Shown here one piece after another: positions 43,473-51,495 of a DNA stretch of 64,000 nt. Position 1 is the stretch's first letter. Each line of letters starts with the position of its first letter. This DNA is from Kluyvera intermedia (GTDB lineage: Bacteria; Pseudomonadota; Gammaproteobacteria; Enterobacterales; Enterobacteriaceae), in NCBI RefSeq assembly GCF_034424175.1, contig NZ_CP139986.1:806001-870000 (forward strand). Reading direction: 5' to 3'. The notes under the pieces are model-generated. The model did no database searches and was not told the origin of the DNA. It saw only the letters and a list, made by a program, of their open reading frames with translations. Position numbers and translations under genes: made by a program.

Positions 43473-43889
43473 CTAGAAGCCTTGCTCAAAAAAACTTTCC
43501 AGAATCACTACCGCAGACGCGGAGTCAACGCTGCCTTTATTCAAGGCACGAAATCCACCTTGCTCAAATAAACCGGCGCGAGCCTCAACGGTGCTTAAAC
43601 GTTCATCATGCAGCGTAATGGCGACACCAAAACGGCCGTGAATTTTATTGGCAAAGTTTCGTGCGCGCGCGGTGAGCGGTTGCTCGCTGCCGTCCATATT
43701 TAGCGGCAGGCCTACCACCACTGTCTCCGGCTGCCATTCTTTTAGCAGACGGGCAATGATGTTCCAGTCCGGTGTACCGTCCTGGGCTTTTATCGCGGTC
43801 AATGGACGGGCGGTGCCGGTAATTCGTTGGCCAATAGCAACGCCAATGCTGCGGGTACCAAAATCAAAAGCCAGCAGTGTTCCACTCAT
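43473..43889 (-). CDS. yqgF: Holliday-junction resolvase-like RuvX (YqgF)
   Basis: YqgF is an RNase H-fold protein essential in E. coli, linked to 16S rRNA 5' end processing and anti-termination. The 138-residue product starts MSGTLLAFDFGTRSIGVAIG with the first catalytic Asp, and has VVVGLPLNMDGSEQPLTARA near 56-75 and LHDERLSTVEARAGL near 97. It overlaps yqgE by one base (ATGA arrangement). Confidence 0.96.
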   Translation of the reverse strand: MSGTLLAFDFGTRSIGVAIGQRITGTARPLTAIKAQDGTPDWNIIARLLKEWQPETVVVGLPLNMDGSEQPLTARARNFANKIHGRFGVAITLHDERLSTVEARAGLFEQGGFRALNKGSVDSASAVVILESFFEQGF

Positions 43890-44452
43890 TATGCGTGCCC
43901 CGCAGCGCCTGACATGGTCAGGATGTTGATACCAATCAGTTTCGCTGCGTCTTTCCAGCGGTCGCTAATCGGTGTTTTAAACAGGATATTTAAATCTGCT
44001 GGCGCGGTAAGCCAGGCGTTATCGAGGATCTCTTGCTCCAGCTGACCTTTTTCCCACGAGGCGTAGCCCAGCGCGACCAAGACATCAGCGGGCTGGCGTT
44101 CTGTGCCCAGCGTCTCCAGAACATCACGGGAAGTTGTCACAATCGTATTATCGGAGATACGGATGCTTGAAGAAAACGATGCTGGTGGCGTATGCACGAT
44201 GAAACCACGATCTTCAGCCAGCGGTCCGCCCAGCATGACCGGTTTATCCAGACGAATGGCAGGATCGCGCGGATCGGGCGTGATCTTTAGTTTTTCGAGA
44301 ATGCCTTCAATCTGTAGGTTATCGAGCGGTTTATTAATGATAATCCCCATCGCACCGTCGTCGTTATATTCGCAGATATAGACCACGGAACGGCGGAAGA
44401 TAGGATCCTGAAGGGATGGCATAGCAATGAGAAAATGATGCTGTAAATTCAT
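43889..44452 (-). CDS. yqgE: UPF0301 protein YqgE
   Basis: YqgE is a conserved cytosolic protein of unknown function (DUF179). The 187-residue product begins MNLQHHFLIAMPSLQDPIFR and shows VVYICEYNDDGAMGIIINKPL near 23-44, LGGPLAEDRGFIVH near 73 and LVALGYASWEKGQLEQEIL near 126-144, the family signatures. It lies between gshB and yqgF on the same strand. Confidence 0.96.
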   Translation of the reverse strand: MNLQHHFLIAMPSLQDPIFRRSVVYICEYNDDGAMGIIINKPLDNLQIEGILEKLKITPDPRDPAIRLDKPVMLGGPLAEDRGFIVHTPPASFSSSIRISDNTIVTTSRDVLETLGTERQPADVLVALGYASWEKGQLEQEILDNAWLTAPADLNILFKTPISDRWKDAAKLIGINILTMSGAAGHA

Positions 44453-44598
44453 TATCAGAGATTCTTGTCCTGTTTCAAAAAGCAGCAGCGCCCAGTATGA
44501 GGGGAAAGTATACTGCTGTCACCAGGCTTGCCTGCGTACATCCAGGACTAAAAGCCGGGTTGGCGGCGGGTTCCCTCCCGCCGTTTAAAGACAACATA

Positions 44599-45546
44599 TT
44601 ATTTTTGCAGACGTTTTTCAATCGCATCCATCAGCATGCCGGTAATCGAAATCGGATATTCCGCTTCGATTTCACGCACGCAGGTTGGACTGGTGACGTT
44701 AATTTCTGTCAGGCGGTCACCGATAATATCGAGGCCGACAAAGATAAGGCCTTTGGCTTTCAGCGTCGGGCCGACTTTACGCGCGATAGCCCAGTCGCTT
44801 TCACTTAATGGACGCGGTTCACCACGACCCCCAGCGGCCAGATTGCCACGGGTTTCGCCGCCCTGTGGAATACGCGCCAGGCAGTAAGGCACCGGCTCAC
44901 CGTCAATCACCAGCACGCGCTTATCGCCGTCTTTGATGGCAGGCAAGTAGTTCTGCGCCATGCAGTAGCGGCTACCCAGCTCGGTCAGCGTTTCGGCAAT
45001 CACGCCAATATTTGGATCGCCTTCCTTCACACGGAAGATGGATGCGCCGCCCATGCCATCAAGCGGTTTCATGATGATGTCGCCGTGTTGTTCCCAGAAG
45101 GCTTTCAACTGAGCTTTATTACGCGTCACCAGAGTTTCCGGCGTCAGGTCGGAGAACCAGGCGGTAAACAGCTTCTCGTTACAGTCACGCAGGCTCTGCG
45201 GTTTGTTAACGATAAGCGTGCCTTTCTCTTCGGCGCGCTCAAGGATATAGGTGGCGTAGATGAATTCAGTATCGAACGGTGGATCTTTACGCATCAGAAC
45301 GACGTCGAGATCGGCCAGTTTAATATCTTGCTCGCTGCCAAACTCGTACCATTTATCGTAGTTCTGCTCAACGTTCAGCAGACGCGTACGCGCGTGCGAT
45401 TCACCGTTTAGCAGATACAGATCGTTCATCTCCATATAATGGAGTTCATAACCGCGACGTTGTGCTTCCAGCAGCATAGCGAAGCTGGTGTCTTTCTTGA
45501 TGTTGATGCTTGCGATGGGATCCATCACGATGCCGAGCTTGATCAT
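44599..45546 (-). CDS. gshB: Glutathione synthetase GshB
   Basis: GshB joins gamma-glutamylcysteine and glycine with ATP to form glutathione. The 315-residue ATP-grasp enzyme starts MIKLGIVMDPIASINIKKDT and has VVLMRKDPPFDTEFIYATYI near 83-102, MKPLDGMGGASIFRVKEGD near 157-175 (glycine-rich loop) and FVGLDIIGDRLTEINVTSPT near 270. Length is that of K-12. A GGCGGG / CCCGCC hairpin lies just downstream near 44560-44585. Confidence 0.98.
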   Translation of the reverse strand: MIKLGIVMDPIASINIKKDTSFAMLLEAQRRGYELHYMEMNDLYLLNGESHARTRLLNVEQNYDKWYEFGSEQDIKLADLDVVLMRKDPPFDTEFIYATYILERAEEKGTLIVNKPQSLRDCNEKLFTAWFSDLTPETLVTRNKAQLKAFWEQHGDIIMKPLDGMGGASIFRVKEGDPNIGVIAETLTELGSRYCMAQNYLPAIKDGDKRVLVIDGEPVPYCLARIPQGGETRGNLAAGGRGEPRPLSESDWAIARKVGPTLKAKGLIFVGLDIIGDRLTEINVTSPTCVREIEAEYPISITGMLMDAIEKRLQK

Positions 45547-45558
45547 TATTGTTCTCCT

Positions 45559-46290
45559 TTAACCCAGGTCGCCAAAGCGCACTTGCAGTGCGGTGATGGC
45601 GGTGAGTGCGGTAGTCTCTGTGCGCAAAACGCGAGGCCCCAACAGAATATCAGTAAACAGGTAACGTGCGGTCATGGCAATTTCATCCGCTGACAGGCCG
45701 CCTTCCGGGCCAATCAGTAAACGCACGCGCTCAACCGGCTTTGGCAGCGTGTTGATGCTGGCGCTGGCGCGCGGGTGCAGGTTGAGCTTAAGCGCATCAT
45801 CTTGCTCGGCACACCAGTCTTCAACATCCATCGCCGGGCGAATTTCGGGCACCACGTTACGGCCACACTGCTCGCAGGCGGCAATGGCGATTTTCTGCCA
45901 CTGCTGAAGCTTCTTATTCAGACGCTCGGCATCCAGTTTAACCCCGCAGCGCTCAGAAAAAAGTGGCGTAATGAGGCTTACACCCAGTTCTATCGATTTC
46001 TGGATAGTGAATTCCATTTTATCGCCCCGCGACATCACCTGGCCGAGGTGTATATGGACCGGGGATTCGCGATTATCCGGCTCGCCACGCTGGATCTCGA
46101 CCATTACGTTCTTCTTATTCGCGTCGGTGATGACCGCGTCAAAAACCTGATTGCTGCCATCGAACAGCTGAATTTCCTGGCCCTTGCCCATGCGTAGTAC
46201 GCGGCCAACGTGGTTAGCGGCATCATCGCACAGCGGGATCTGCGTACCGACGGTTATCGGTTCCGGGTGGTAAATGCGGGGGATACGCAT
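45559..46290 (-). CDS. rsmE: 16S rRNA m3U1498 methyltransferase RsmE
   Basis: RsmE methylates U1498 of 16S rRNA at the decoding centre. The 243-residue product begins MRIPRIYHPEPITVGTQIPL with a PUA-like domain, then a SPOUT domain with EFTIQKSIELGVSLITPL near 95 and the knot signature RLLIGPEGGLSADEI near 192, then LGPRVLRTETTALTAI. It is directly upstream of gshB (12-base gap). Confidence 0.97.
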   Translation of the reverse strand: MRIPRIYHPEPITVGTQIPLCDDAANHVGRVLRMGKGQEIQLFDGSNQVFDAVITDANKKNVMVEIQRGEPDNRESPVHIHLGQVMSRGDKMEFTIQKSIELGVSLITPLFSERCGVKLDAERLNKKLQQWQKIAIAACEQCGRNVVPEIRPAMDVEDWCAEQDDALKLNLHPRASASINTLPKPVERVRLLIGPEGGLSADEIAMTARYLFTDILLGPRVLRTETTALTAITALQVRFGDLG

Positions 46291-46366
46291 AGTCTGACTT
46301 CCATCTGTGGCTATGCCCTCGCAATAGAAGAGGGCAGGAGAAATGAATGATTGCCGCTAGTGTAGG

Positions 46367-47074
46367 TTAGCTCTTTTGTGCCTGGCAAGCCTGCAGCACA
46401 TATGGATTATGATTGCCCTGAACTTTGGCGATGCGCTGGTCGCGCTGGCACTCCCACTCACTGACCGGATACATTTTATCCCACGCGTTGAATAGCTGGG
46501 TTTGTTGGCGGGATAAGTTCAGGTTGTAACGGTCGCGCATATAGAAGTAGATACGGGCGATAGCCCCGCGGGAGCGCGCCGGTGGCTCGGCCACTTTACC
46601 TTTAAAATCCACCTTCATGCCGCATTGACCATATTGGCCCTCGCCGCCATTCCACTGACTGTACATAAAGTTCGCTCGATCGCCGTTAACCTCACCGACG
46701 GCGGGTTGCAGGTTATGCATATCGCTTTCTATTTTGCGATATTCCGGGTCTTTGGCGCAGTTCTTTCTGCCACCGTCCTGCCAGCATTGACGCTGATGAC
46801 CAAACTGCCAGGCAGGAACCACATGTTCCCACTCAACGCGACTCGCACGGTTCTCATTTTTACGCACTTTATAGCCGCACGATTCGAGATCGATGACGCC
46901 TTTCTTGCCCTGCCAGTTGATTTTACAGCCGCAGTAGAAGTCACCGGGGACGTCATTGTTGATCTTTACCCCGGCGGTTTTGGCCTGAGAAAAACTGTGG
47001 ATACCTTCGGCCAACGCCTGACCCGAGAGTGCCGTCGCCAGAAACGCGGCGGCAAAAGACAATTTACGGTACAT
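46367..47074 (-). CDS. endA: DNA-specific endonuclease I EndA
   Basis: EndA is a periplasmic nuclease that cuts double-stranded DNA. The 235-residue product starts MYRKLSFAAAFLATALSGQA with a signal peptide ending QALA, and has CGCKINWQGKKGVIDLESCG near 49-68, the catalytic region SRVEWEHVVPAWQFGHQRQC near 80-99 and RGAIARIYFYMRDRYNL. The start was set 19 codons into the longest frame to match the signal peptide and K-12 length. A GCCCTC / GAGGGC hairpin follows at 46314-46334. Confidence 0.97.
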   Translation of the reverse strand: MYRKLSFAAAFLATALSGQALAEGIHSFSQAKTAGVKINNDVPGDFYCGCKINWQGKKGVIDLESCGYKVRKNENRASRVEWEHVVPAWQFGHQRQCWQDGGRKNCAKDPEYRKIESDMHNLQPAVGEVNGDRANFMYSQWNGGEGQYGQCGMKVDFKGKVAEPPARSRGAIARIYFYMRDRYNLNLSRQQTQLFNAWDKMYPVSEWECQRDQRIAKVQGNHNPYVLQACQAQKS

Positions 47075-47168
47075 CACGAACTCCATCTCAAAACGAGCCC
47101 GCAACGTAACGAATGTGGTTGTCAGATGCAATCAGTTAGAACGGAAAACTTCCTGAAATTTCCAATAG

Positions 47169-47669
47169 TTACATTTCTGCAACTAATGGCTCACCGCAGT
47201 GGACGCAGCGGTAGGTGGCTTCGCCGCGCAGTACGCGATTATGGCGGCGTACGGTGAGCTGGTGCAGCTGGCAGCTGCAACGGTAGGGATAGGTTTGACG
47301 ACGAATGGAGTCCAGTTCGAATTGATGCGTACGACGTGCCGGAACGCCAAGCACGTTCTCCATCATCCATTTCCACTCTTTACCGTGCGGCGCGACACGA
47401 CCAAAGTGTTTCCACACCAGTAGGTGCGCCAACTCGTGCGGCACTACCTCATCAATAAAGGCCTGCTGGTTTTCCTGTAACAGTACCGGATTCAGGCGAA
47501 TTTCATACTGTTGCAGCCAGGCTGTACCAGCCGAAGTGCCGCGCTGTTGGTAAACCAGCTTAGGTTCAGGATAGTTCCGGCCCAGTGCCAGGTTAGCCTG
47601 GGCGAGTTTTTCTCGCAGGCTGCGCATGACGTTTTGCTGGATGGCGATAGGAATTCGAGGGGTTTTCAT
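47169..47669 (-). CDS. sprT: SprT-like zinc metallopeptidase family protein
   Basis: SprT is a small conserved protein with a zincin-like motif. The 166-residue product begins MKTPRIPIAIQQNVMRSLRE and has the HExxH-type site VVPHELAHLLVWKHFGRVAPHG (split at residue 67-88), and a C-terminal zinc ribbon with YRCSCQLHQLTVRRHNRV and YRCVHCGEPL. Start chosen by K-12 comparison. It is upstream of endA on the same strand. Confidence 0.94.
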   Translation of the reverse strand: MKTPRIPIAIQQNVMRSLREKLAQANLALGRNYPEPKLVYQQRGTSAGTAWLQQYEIRLNPVLLQENQQAFIDEVVPHELAHLLVWKHFGRVAPHGKEWKWMMENVLGVPARRTHQFELDSIRRQTYPYRCSCQLHQLTVRRHNRVLRGEATYRCVHCGEPLVAEM

Positions 47670-47745
47670 AACGGCTGAGGATAGAATGTGAGGCGGGGCG
47701 GTGCAAGAGGAAGCTTCCCCCCGTTGGGAGGAAGCGTCAGTCAGG

Positions 47746-49140
47746 TTAGTCGCGGGCGCCAATTTCGCGCAGTGGACGGCCCTGCATCAGGTTACGTTCA
47801 ATGTGTTCCAGAGAGACGTTTTTGGTTTCTGGAATCAGCCACAGAGTCAGGAAGATGAACAGCACGTTCAGGCCGCCGTACACCCAGAAGGTGTTGGCGC
47901 TGCCCAGTGAGTTCAGCATGGTCAGGAAGGTTGCCCCGACGATCATGTTGGCAATCCAGTTGGTGGCCGTTGAGCAGGTGATACCAAAATCACGGCCTTT
48001 CAGAGGCTGGATTTCAGAGCACAGTACCCAAATCAGCGGACCGGCACTCATGGCGAAGCCAACGATAAACATCAGCAGCATAAGAACCGCAGTGTACTGC
48101 GCCGCAGCAGAGTGGATGCCGACATGCATCATGGTACCCAGCACGCCCATGCCCACAGCCATCACGATAAAGCCCAGAATCAGCGTAGGCTTACGACCCC
48201 AACGGTCAACCAGACCGATGGCGATAAAGGTGGCAAGCACGTTGGTCAGACCCACGACAACGGTGCCCCACATCTGCTCGGTAGTATTGGTGTAACCCGC
48301 CAGTTCAAAAATCTTCGGCGCGTAGTACATGATGACGTTCATGCCGGTGAACTGTTGCATCACCTGCAGCAGTACGCCGAGGAAAACCGCACGGCGGAAG
48401 TTGCTATTTTCTTTAAACAGCGCCCAGCCGCTTTGTTTCACCTTCAAACTTTCACGGATTTCATCCAGCTCACGTTTTGCTTCGGCGCTGGTATCACGCA
48501 GACGCAACAGAACACGTTCAGCATCGTTAAAGCGACGTTTTGCCGCAAACCAACGTGGGCTATCTGGTAGGAAGATAACACCAACCAGCAGCAGAATTGC
48601 AGGGATGATGATAACACCCAGCATCCAGCGCCATGCGCCGGTGTAGCTGAAGGCGGTATCGGAGAGGTAGGCACCGAGAATACCGATGGTGATCATCAAC
48701 TGATACATGGAAATCATGCTGCCACGGATTTTCTCCGGCGCGATTTCAGACAGGTATAGCGGTGCGGTGTAGGACGCGACGCCAACGGCCAAACCTAACA
48801 GTACGCGGGAGAGCAGCAGAACTTCAACGTTCGGTGCGGCGGCAGAGAACAGAGAACCGGCGACGAACAGAATCGCCCCGATCATCAGGCTTTTTCTGCG
48901 TCCCAGTCGGAAGGAGAGCCAACCGCTGCCGACGGCACCAACGGCGGCACCAAACATCATCGAACTCACAACCCACTCTTGTGTATGAGCACTGAGCTGG
49001 AAATCGGTCGTAATGAAGGGTAGAGCACCGGCAATAACGCCGATATCAAGGCCGAACAGCAGTCCGGCCAGAGCGGCTAAGAAACAGACAAAGAAGGTCA
49101 TTGTCTTGTTAGAGCGACCCTGTTTTTTATTGTTAGGCAT
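47746..49140 (-). CDS. galP: Galactose:proton symporter GalP
   Basis: GalP imports galactose and glucose with protons. The 464-residue MFS sugar porter starts MPNNKKQGRSNKTMTFFVCF and has twelve membrane segments with GSGWLSFRLGRRKSLMIGAI near 73-92, LPDSPRWFAAKRRF near 210, LLQVMQQFTGMNVIMYYAPKIF (split at 275-296), VDRWGRKPTL and VPETK-like IPETKNVSLEHIERNL at the end. The start was set at codon 8 of the longest frame. Upstream sites fit control by CRP and GalR/GalS. Confidence 0.98.
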   Translation of the reverse strand: MPNNKKQGRSNKTMTFFVCFLAALAGLLFGLDIGVIAGALPFITTDFQLSAHTQEWVVSSMMFGAAVGAVGSGWLSFRLGRRKSLMIGAILFVAGSLFSAAAPNVEVLLLSRVLLGLAVGVASYTAPLYLSEIAPEKIRGSMISMYQLMITIGILGAYLSDTAFSYTGAWRWMLGVIIIPAILLLVGVIFLPDSPRWFAAKRRFNDAERVLLRLRDTSAEAKRELDEIRESLKVKQSGWALFKENSNFRRAVFLGVLLQVMQQFTGMNVIMYYAPKIFELAGYTNTTEQMWGTVVVGLTNVLATFIAIGLVDRWGRKPTLILGFIVMAVGMGVLGTMMHVGIHSAAAQYTAVLMLLMFIVGFAMSAGPLIWVLCSEIQPLKGRDFGITCSTATNWIANMIVGATFLTMLNSLGSANTFWVYGGLNVLFIFLTLWLIPETKNVSLEHIERNLMQGRPLREIGARD

Positions 49141-49205
49141 TATGCCCTCCAGTTGAGTCATTGATTTTGTAGATGGTTAGGGTAGGAGACTACGACGTAA
49201 AAAAA

Positions 49206-49221
49206 TGTGATAACAATCACG
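49206..49221 (-). promoter_or_regulatory. CRP-like site upstream of galP
   Basis: TGTGA TAACAA TCACG matches the CRP consensus TGTGA-N6-TCACA in nine of ten core bases. It lies 66 bases before the galP ATG, right next to a GalR-like site. Confidence 0.7.
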
Positions 49222-49224
49222 ACT

Positions 49225-49240
49225 GTGTAATCGGTTACAC
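49225..49240 (-). promoter_or_regulatory. GalR/GalS operator upstream of galP
   Basis: GTGTAATCGGTTACAC fits the GalR/GalS consensus GTGKAANCGNTTNCAC at every fixed base. Related sites follow at 49407-49422 (ATGTAATCGCTTTCAC, one mismatch) and a weaker one at 49437-49452 (GTGTAACTTGTTACAT). The separation of about 180-210 bases would allow DNA looping. Confidence 0.75.
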
Positions 49241-49517
49241 TGGTCTTTTGGTTGATTTTTTGTTAATGGTAAATAAAATCAGTATGTTATGTGTGTTTTG
49301 GATAAAGTAAAAAGATCAATAATGAGATTTTACTGAAACACGAAGCATTAATATGAAAAGCTGTTTCATGGTTATTACCTGAGGCTTGCATGGCGGGGGT
49401 GAATTAATGTAATCGCTTTCACAGAATTGTATGGAAGTGTAACTTGTTACATAAAAGATATGAATGCTATGGCGCTGATATTTCCCCCGGCGTCGCTGCT
49501 CCCAGAGTGACAAGCAT

Positions 49518-49544
49518 AAAAAAAGCCAGCACGAAGCTGGCTTT
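49518..49544 (-). terminator. metK rho-independent terminator
   Basis: On the minus strand AAAGCCAGC TTCGT GCTGGCTTT is followed by a T run. It lies 18 bases after the metK stop. Confidence 0.88.
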
Positions 49545-49562
49545 CATCAAAACGGATGAACC

Positions 49563-50717
49563 TTATTTCAGGCCAGCCGCTTCGCGCAGCTGTGCTGCTT
49601 TGTCGGTTTTTTCCCATGGGAAATGTTCGCGACCGAAGTGACCGTAAGCTGCTGTCTCTTTGTAGATTGGGTGCAGCAGGTCGAGCATCTGAATCAGGCC
49701 GTATGGACGCAGGTCGAAGAACTCACGTACCAGCAGGGTCAGCTGTTCAGTTGGCACTTTCTCGGTACCGAAGGTTTCCACCATGATAGAGGTAGGTTCT
49801 GCCACGCCAATAGCGTAGGAAACCTGAATCTCACAGCGGTCAGCCAGACCGGCAGCCACGATGTTTTTCGCGACATAACGTGCAGCGTATGCGGCAGAGC
49901 GGTCAACTTTTGATGGATCTTTACCTGAGAATGCACCGCCGCCGTGACGCGCCATGCCGCCGTAGGTATCCACGATGATTTTACGACCGGTCAGGCCGCA
50001 GTCGCCCATTGGGCCACCGATAACGAAACGACCGGTTGGGTTGATGAAGAATTTGGTCGACGTGTTCAGCCATTCAGTTGGCAGAACGGGCTTGATGATC
50101 TCTTCCATCACCGCTTCTTGCAGTGATTTCTGGTCGATGCTTTCTGCGTGCTGAGTGGACAGGACTACCGCATCAATACCCACGATTTTGCCATCATCAT
50201 ACTGGAAGGTTACCTGGCTTTTTGCATCCGGACGCAGCCACGGCAGGGTGCCGTTTTTACGCACTTCAGCCTGACGCTGCACCAGACGGTGGGCGTAGGT
50301 GATTGGCGCAGGCATCAGCACGTCGGTTTCGTTGGTTGCATAACCAAACATCAGACCCTGGTCGCCCGCGCCCTGTTCCAGCGGATCGGTGCGGTCAACG
50401 CCCTGATTGATGTCCGGAGACTGTTTACCAATTGCGCTCAGTACTGCACAGGAGTTGGCATCAAAGCCCATATCCGAATGCACATAGCCAATCTCGCGAA
50501 CGGTCTGACGGGTGATCTCTTCGATATCAACCCATGCGCTGGTGGTGATTTCACCGCCGACCAGCACCATACCGGTTTTGACGTAGGTTTCGCACGCTAC
50601 GCGAGCTTTCGGATCCTGTTCGAGGATCGCATCCAGCACGGCGTCAGAAATTTGGTCCGCAATTTTGTCAGGATGCCCTTCGGATACAGACTCGGACGTA
50701 AAAAGGTGTTTTGCCAT
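49563..50717 (-). CDS. metK: S-adenosylmethionine synthetase MetK
   Basis: MetK makes S-adenosylmethionine from methionine and ATP and is essential in E. coli. The 384-residue product starts MAKHLFTSESVSEGHPDKIA with the HPDK substrate motif, and has GAGDQGLMFGYATNE near 117-131, FVIGGPMGDCGLTGRKII near 231 and GGGAFSGKDPSKVDRSAAY near 257-275 (P loop-like). The Met at codon 5 of the longest frame is the K-12 start. Upstream repeats may bind MetJ. Confidence 0.98.
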   Translation of the reverse strand: MAKHLFTSESVSEGHPDKIADQISDAVLDAILEQDPKARVACETYVKTGMVLVGGEITTSAWVDIEEITRQTVREIGYVHSDMGFDANSCAVLSAIGKQSPDINQGVDRTDPLEQGAGDQGLMFGYATNETDVLMPAPITYAHRLVQRQAEVRKNGTLPWLRPDAKSQVTFQYDDGKIVGIDAVVLSTQHAESIDQKSLQEAVMEEIIKPVLPTEWLNTSTKFFINPTGRFVIGGPMGDCGLTGRKIIVDTYGGMARHGGGAFSGKDPSKVDRSAAYAARYVAKNIVAAGLADRCEIQVSYAIGVAEPTSIMVETFGTEKVPTEQLTLLVREFFDLRPYGLIQMLDLLHPIYKETAAYGHFGREHFPWEKTDKAAQLREAAGLK

Positions 50718-51355
50718 ATTTAATATCACCCAATAGGAATTTGGTTAGCTCAAACTGTCGTGCCGTTTCGTCACGATGGAGGATTCTACCATGGACTAAC
50801 AGACTGTTGTCACTGGAAGTCTGAGTGTTAATCGGTATAGATGGATTAACATCTGGACGGCTATTTTAGGTCACTTGTTTATCGCATTGCCAGTTTTTTT
50901 TGAGGTAGCTCGCATTCTGCCAGGTTATGACATGGCAATTTTTCCTGACACCGTTGGCAATGTGCGTATTTATCTTTTGCATTTTTATCGGCTTATCGGT
51001 ATAAAACGCCGCGCGCGGCTCATACCAAAGCTCATGTCATTTTCGACGTGTTGCCACTTCCAGCCGGGCTAAACTTTTACGTTGGCTTGTGGATCGTCTT
51101 TCGGGGCGGTCGTGGAGGTGATTCAAGATAATGAACCGTCGTATTGCGCTGATTCTGCCGTGCCATTCTGGTACGGACACATCCCCCATTTCTGCTTTTT
51201 ATACCAGCCGATGTTCTACCCATTTCGGCGCTTCTCAAGACTCCAGAGCCGGTCGGTAACGGACGAATGAACAAGGGCGCTCTTGTTACGACAAGGGTTT
51301 TCTCGTGGTTTCGCTGAACTGTTACTTCAGGTTCAGGTGCGTGTTTTACAATGAT
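50718..51355. promoter_or_regulatory. metK/speA divergent region, possible met boxes
   Basis: This 638-bp divergent gap contains the metK promoter. Phased eight-base units from about 50815, such as GGAAGTCT, AGATGGAT, TAACATCT and GGACGGCT (up to 50862), partly match the MetJ box AGACGTCT, with six of eight bases in the best two; MetJ control of metK is known in E. coli. The remainder toward speA holds speA leader sequence. An open frame at 51082-51270 is discussed under rejected items. Confidence 0.45.
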
Positions 51356-51487
51356 ATGAATAAGAAACCGGTCGCACAGTCGGTGCGCCAGCATGTTGTG
51401 CTGGCTAATCAGGCTGCTTATGGGTTGTTATCGCAACGTTACGCTGCGATAGTAGTTAACTGTTTTACACTTGTTATAAATAATTGA
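51356..51487 (+). CDS. yqgB: Small acid-response protein YqgB
   Basis: This is a 43-residue open frame immediately upstream of speA, beginning MNKKPVAQSVRQHVVLANQA and ending AAIVVNCFTLVINN. It matches my memory of K-12 YqgB (same length, same position, start MNKKPVAQ and IVVNCFTL near the end). YqgB is poorly understood; its location in the speA leader suggests a link to polyamine or acid response. Its stop lies eight bases before the speA ATG. The upstream frame is extended but the ATG at 51356 fits the homologue. Confidence 0.8.
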   Translation: MNKKPVAQSVRQHVVLANQAAYGLLSQRYAAIVVNCFTLVINN

Positions 51488-51495
51488 GGTTCGCT

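Larger units (their letters stand above)
49141..49562. other. galP-metK intergenic region
   Basis: This 422-bp gap lies between galP and metK, both on the minus strand. It holds the galP control sites (CRP-like, GalR-like) and the metK terminator at 49518-49544. Nothing that looks like a gene is present; short open frames here overlap the operators. Confidence 0.7.

Noticed and set aside
51082..51270. Plus-strand 62-codon open frame in the speA leader
   Set aside because: It starts MACGSSFGAVVEV and could correspond to one of the small dubious yqg frames of K-12, but I cannot recall the homologue with certainty and no ribosome site stands out.
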